DNA from: Oehlia diaphana
Taxonomy: Eukaryota > Glomeromycota > Glomeromycetes > Glomerales > Glomeraceae
Assembly (NCBI GenBank): GCA_003833135.1
Contig: QZLH01000017.1
Location: 39,819-75,631, forward strand
Reading direction: 5' to 3'
DNA length: 35,813 bases
Position numbers and translations under genes: made by a program
Notes under the pieces: generated by a model
What the model saw: the letters and a program-made list of their open reading frames with translations, nothing else
What the model was told of the DNA's origin: nothing
Database searches by the model: none
In this document: in pieces, positions 32,531-35,813 of the stretch
Numbering within the stretch: position 1 is the stretch's first letter
How the letters are laid out: every line of letters starts with the position of its first letter

Positions 32531-32689
32531 AAAAAATATAATAAAATAAAAAAAATGACAGATTTCATTATCGAAAGAAAGGAAAAAAAATTAAGAAAAT
32601 AAATGAATGATTCAAGTGAAAAAAAGTCCAAAGAAAATAAAAATAATACTAGATAAAATTTATAATATTTTAAAATTCTTCGTAATAAG
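32197..32689. other. AT-rich stretch with a 49-nt A run
   Basis: A pure A run spans 32480-32528. GCGAGTTACACTAGCGCGAG (about 32200) is an isolated G+C-rich word. No gene. Confidence 0.5.
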
Positions 32690-32937
32690 GATTTTTTTTT
32701 CCATCGTTATAGAATTACGAACCATCAGGATTTTGATAATAATAATAAGAACCATCTTTGTTGGAGTAGCACCAGCAGGTGCTACTGAATTAGTGAATTT
32801 CCAAGGTGAATCCATTTGCTTCCTTGTTCATTACCGCCACTATAATCGTCATTATTATTCAATATATGAAGCTTAAATTTTAGATGAAGATGATGGATGT
32901 TATATTTTAGGTTAAGGATTTATTTAAGTCTGTAGAC
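32690..32937 (-). pseudogene. Decayed third copy of the small Tyr-rich gene
   Basis: The plus-strand text CCATCGTTATAGAATTACGA through ATTTTGATAATAATAATAAG matches 31134-31190. Pieces encoding YSGGNEQGSKWIHLGNS and PDGS-FYNDGK are visible on the minus strand, in different frames. There is at least one frameshift, an in-frame stop after PDGS, and the ATG position reads GTG (CAC on the plus strand, about 32937). Upstream T-rich leader sequence is also shared with the intact gene. The duplication therefore covered coding and promoter sequence, and this copy then decayed. Confidence 0.8.
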
Positions 32938-32940
32938 ACT

Positions 32941-34105
32941 TGAATAATATTTTTTCGTTTTTATTGTTAAGTAGGAGATTTTTTTTTTTTTTTTTTTACA
33001 AAAAAATGCTCGTTTCTTTATTGCATGCAAAAGAGAAAATTTTATTCTTAATGGAATTATGACGCACCAATAAGGGGCGTTAAAAAAGAAGAAAGTGGTA
33101 TAAATAAAAGTGATTTTATTATAGAATCAGGGTTAAATGAACAGTAGGGTTAATATATTAGGGAACATCGTGAATCGTGATCAAAACAAGCTGATGATCG
33201 TATATTGATTTCCAATTTATTCAATATAGATAAAGGATGTGGGTTTACGACAGTTATTGTATCACGTTGGACCGAGCGGTAGGAGATTGTTGGTGCTTGA
33301 CGCCATCAAGTTCAATGTATTTCGATATTATTTTTGTAATTTGTTCTCCTTAATCGCACTTTGCATAATGAAGAGATACATTTACGCGAGTTGTTAAAAA
33401 AAAAAAAAAAAGTCATTGTATCAAGTTGGGAATTACTTTTACATATTATTTATTATAATTGACAATTAAAATCTGAATTAACAATAATTTTTTGGCATTT
33501 ATTATGAAGTAGAATCATAAAATTAATAAATTTTCAAATATATATTTTGAATTAGAAGAATTAATAGGAATATTTGATTATGTAAACTTACATACTAGGA
33601 AACGTAAGTCCAGAGCGAGGTTAACATATATCATGAATGGTCTACTAATTGCAGCATAACGCCTTGGAATTCCGAGACACGTGATCGATCATTTTTCATA
33701 GTGCGTAGACATATAATAGTCCTTCGCATTCGCTCCGGACAATGATTACATCTCATATTCTCATATCAAGATTACGTATTTATCTAAGATTTTAAGATAA
33801 TTTTATCAAGGCTATTAAAAATAATTATGGTAAAATAATTGTATAATGCATTGTTTGAATATAACATGTTTTGTCATGTATTTCATTGTCATTATCGATT
33901 ATCTTAATTATTAAGAACGATATATTGTAAATTCGTGAACCTGTTTTTTTTTTTTGGTAAATAATAAGTTAGCCATTTTTTCTTGTCCAACTAAGTATAA
34001 GAACAATGTCTTCCTTTAATAATAGGCGCAGTATTTACAACATTGATTTTTTTCTATTAGCTTTAAATTATAGTATTATAGAAATATACTCCAGCTATTC
34101 TTGGG
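32941..34105. other. AT-rich intergenic DNA
   Basis: The first about 70 bp is duplicated leader of the small-protein family. TTGGACCGAGCGGTAGGAG at about 33266 recalls a tRNA A-box region, but no cloverleaf forms. A short ATG frame (34006-34116) encodes 36 residues with no family. Nothing firmer was found. Confidence 0.4.
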
Positions 34106-34490
34106 AATAACATGTATTGTTAATTAATTTTGCAGAAGCATTTACAAATCGAACATTATTTCAATTTCTTTTTTTTTGGACATTATGATCCATGTCTTGT
34201 TTCCTATCGAGATATTGAAATTAAGCTCATTCAGAGTATTAAAAGATTTCACTATGACTTTTTTCCAGAACGCCCAGTCTACAAAATCGAAGATATCTGC
34301 CGATCTGCATATCAGCCCTTTTTTTAATCAGGTTTATCTTTTATACCATTTTTTTTGGTTGATTTTTTATTTTGCTTTTTTACTCAATTTTGTACGTTTT
34401 TTATCTCATTTTCTTTTTTTTCAGTTTTATTGTTTATTTTTCTTGATCTTCATTTTTTTTTGTTTTTTTCACCCTTAATTCTTAGAGGTG
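34106..34490 (+). other. Protein-like remnant and T-rich tract
   Basis: Two overlapping frames (34130-34327 and 34176-34478) look protein-like in parts, for example EILKLSSFRVLKDFTMTFFQ in the second. Neither shows a family that I can name. A TTGCAG acceptor precedes the first. From about 34330 the plus strand is strongly T-rich, which inflates the frames with Phe and Leu. It is probably a repeat or gene relic. Confidence 0.3.
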
Positions 34491-34538
34491 TTTAGTTACC
34501 TTTGTTTCGTTCTTCAATTTTCATTTTAACTTTTTGAA

Positions 34539-34763
34539 ATGATTCAATTAAAAAAATTAGGAATATTGTTACATATATTTTTTTTTGTGTTTCAACAATA
34601 TCTAATGCCTGTTATTTATCTTTTTTTTATGACTAAAAAAAATTGTAATTGTTATGTAATACTTTTACAATTAATTTTCGGATTCTCGGTAATTTTTTCG
34701 GCAAATCTCGTGATAAATAAATTGAATAAAATTAGCCAATCGAAATATTTCAAAATCACGTGA
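34539..34763 (+). CDS. Uncertain small hydrophobic ORF, 74 residues
   Basis: ATG at 34539 to TGA at 34761-34763. Two hydrophobic segments (about residues 8-30 and 38-58) surround a KKNCNC motif. Composition is compatible with a small membrane protein but equally with A/T-driven chance. No family and no splice signals. It is listed because it is intact. Confidence 0.2.
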   Translation: MIQLKKLGILLHIFFFVFQQYLMPVIYLFFMTKKNCNCYVILLQLIFGFSVIFSANLVINKLNKISQSKYFKIT

Positions 34764-34838
34764 TAAAATAAGTAATAAACGTCCTTTATTTATCATAAAA
34801 TGGATAAAACTATGAAACATATCAAATAAATCTATAAA

Positions 34839-35236
34839 TTATATTCTATTTCTATTAACTATTTTAGTGCGCTTTCCTTCTATAAATCAATGAATTAGCT
34901 GTTATTTTATGTTATTATATGAATTAATAAAATCTTAATATTTACCTTTATCTGAAGCTTCAATTTGTAATACTTTAGTAATATTACGCTTTTTTGATTC
35001 ACTAATAAAAATTGTATTTGATTAAGCTAAATTAATGTTAAAATTTGAAAACACACTTAAAATTTGTACAGTATAATATACCTTATGTCTATATCAAGAT
35101 CTTGTTCCTTGGTATTATATTCTAAAAGAATTTAAGCTGACTTTAAAATTAACTATTCATAATATCATTTTATATAATTCAGTAACTTACCTCCATTGTC
35201 ATCAATTAGTATATTATTTAAAAATAATAAAAGTGA
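34839..35236 (-). CDS. 3' part of a small-exon gene, unknown function
   Basis: Minus-strand exons 35191-35236, 35082-35121, 34946-35001 and 34839-34879 (46, 40, 56 and 41 nt) join in frame across introns of 69, 80 and 66 bp. All introns have GT...AG ends (GTAAGT, GTATAT and GTAAAT donors; TTTTAG, ATTAG and TTATAG acceptors). The spliced end reads NNILIDDNGEYNTKEQDLDI, then SESKKRNITKVLQIEASDKE and a basic end GKRTKIVNRNRI before TAA. The tail is charged and probably disordered. Three successive phase-consistent joins make chance unlikely. The 5' part is uncertain: a possible first exon (ATG at 35812) is split by the MITE at 35307-35787 and its phase does not fit the next exon by one base. No family was recognised. 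Confidence 0.55.
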
Positions 35237-35304
35237 CTATTAATTTCAAACAAAAATCATTTTTTTTTTTTGGAGCAAATAATACGTACCTTGTTTTATA
35301 GTAC

Positions 35305-35789
35305 TACAGTCGCACCTCCATAAGTGCACGCACCTGGGGCCCGGCCATGCACATGCAGTTAGGGAGGGTGTGCACTTAAAGAACAGCCAATAGAAAAATC
35401 AATATTAGTAATTGGAGAGAATATTTATTTAAATTCGCTTTTATTTTATATCTTCATTTTAATGAAAGAATTGCACATACAAAATGATCTGTGGTGTGAA
35501 ATAATATAATAAAATTAAAAAGATTGAAAAATATTTTTTATTCAAAAAAATGTAAATTGTCATTTTAAATTACCAAACAGCTATCGATGATTGGTCAATA
35601 TTACAAAATAGTCACGTGAATGCATTTATGAAGGGTGTTCTGATATACCCAGAATTCAGAATTACATGCATGTGTAGAACATAGAGGGTGTGCACTTAGC
35701 TTTAAGTCCCTAGCTTGGGACCAAGCCATGGCGTGCATATAGGGAGGGAATGCACTTATAGAGGGTGCACTTATGGAGGTGCGACTGTA
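35305..35789. mobile_element. 481-bp Tigger/pogo-type MITE with perfect 26-bp inverted ends
   Basis: CAGTCGCACCTCCATAAGTG at 35307 is mirrored exactly at the right end, and 26 bases including the flanking TA (35304-35329 against 35765-35790) are identical in inverse. TA at 35305-35306 and 35788-35789 is the target duplication. Inside both ends TGCACTTA, GGGAGGGTGTGCACTTA and CCATGCAC words repeat, giving imperfect longer arms. It has no transposase frame. Perfect termini suggest recent insertion. The end sequence and inner GTGTGCA words resemble the Tigger remnant at 3872, its probable autonomous relative. Confidence 0.9.
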
Positions 35790-35813
35790 GTTGAAGATAA
35801 ATTAGAAACCATA

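Noticed and set aside
32416..32631. Poly-Phe frame on the minus strand
   Set aside because: It is a translation of the 49-base A run.

Overview
The window is very AT-rich eukaryotic DNA. It has short introns (66-91 bp, GT...AG, usually GTAAGT or GTATNT donors and TAG or CAG acceptors), long homopolymer runs and many small palindromic repeats. Three lineage marks point to an arbuscular mycorrhizal fungus, most likely Rhizophagus or a close relative in Glomeromycotina. These are F-box/leucine-rich proteins with a diverged N-terminal F-box, decayed protein-kinase copies with a zinc-ribbon leader (CEKC...WCxxC), and Tigger/pogo transposon remnants. The organism call is inference from gene families and style; no search was run.

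Layout. 1-3870: no gene. A hairpin minisatellite with a unit of about 50 bp (about 741-1475) is followed by a second array of about 79 bp per unit (about 1640-2345), a GATC-dense block (2431-2636) and a 71-bp duplication (2798-2939). 3872-5200: a broken Tigger transposase on the minus strand with one recognisable terminus. 5200-8340: AT-rich DNA with an inverted-repeat element (6043-6287). 8342-10531: an eight-exon amino-acid permease of the APC superfamily, the best-supported gene here. 12405-14180: a single-exon F-box protein on the minus strand. 14860-19000: repeats, including a 97-bp MITE (15158-15254) and two ACCCG/CGGGT blocks, plus small uncertain ORFs. 19117-19362: a candidate two-exon small gene, minus strand. 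20940-26040: kinase and F-box fragments, and one small Tyr/Asn/Gly-rich protein (21885-22112). 26050-31090: AT-rich DNA with a 74-nt A run inside a repeat array, several foldbacks and a decayed coding stretch (about 29990-30520). 31097-31357: a second member of the small Tyr-rich family, with a decayed third member at about 32690-32937. 34839-35236: the 3' end of a gene built of tiny exons, minus strand. 35307-35787: a 481-bp MITE with perfect 26-bp terminal repeats, related to the Tigger terminus near 3872.

Only the permease and the F-box gene can be given a functional class with confidence. The permease would import amino acids across a membrane. The F-box protein would be a substrate adaptor of an SCF ubiquitin ligase. 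Nothing links the two. Most of the remainder is decaying family members and transposon debris, so the window reads as a repeat-rich accessory region rather than a pathway cluster.
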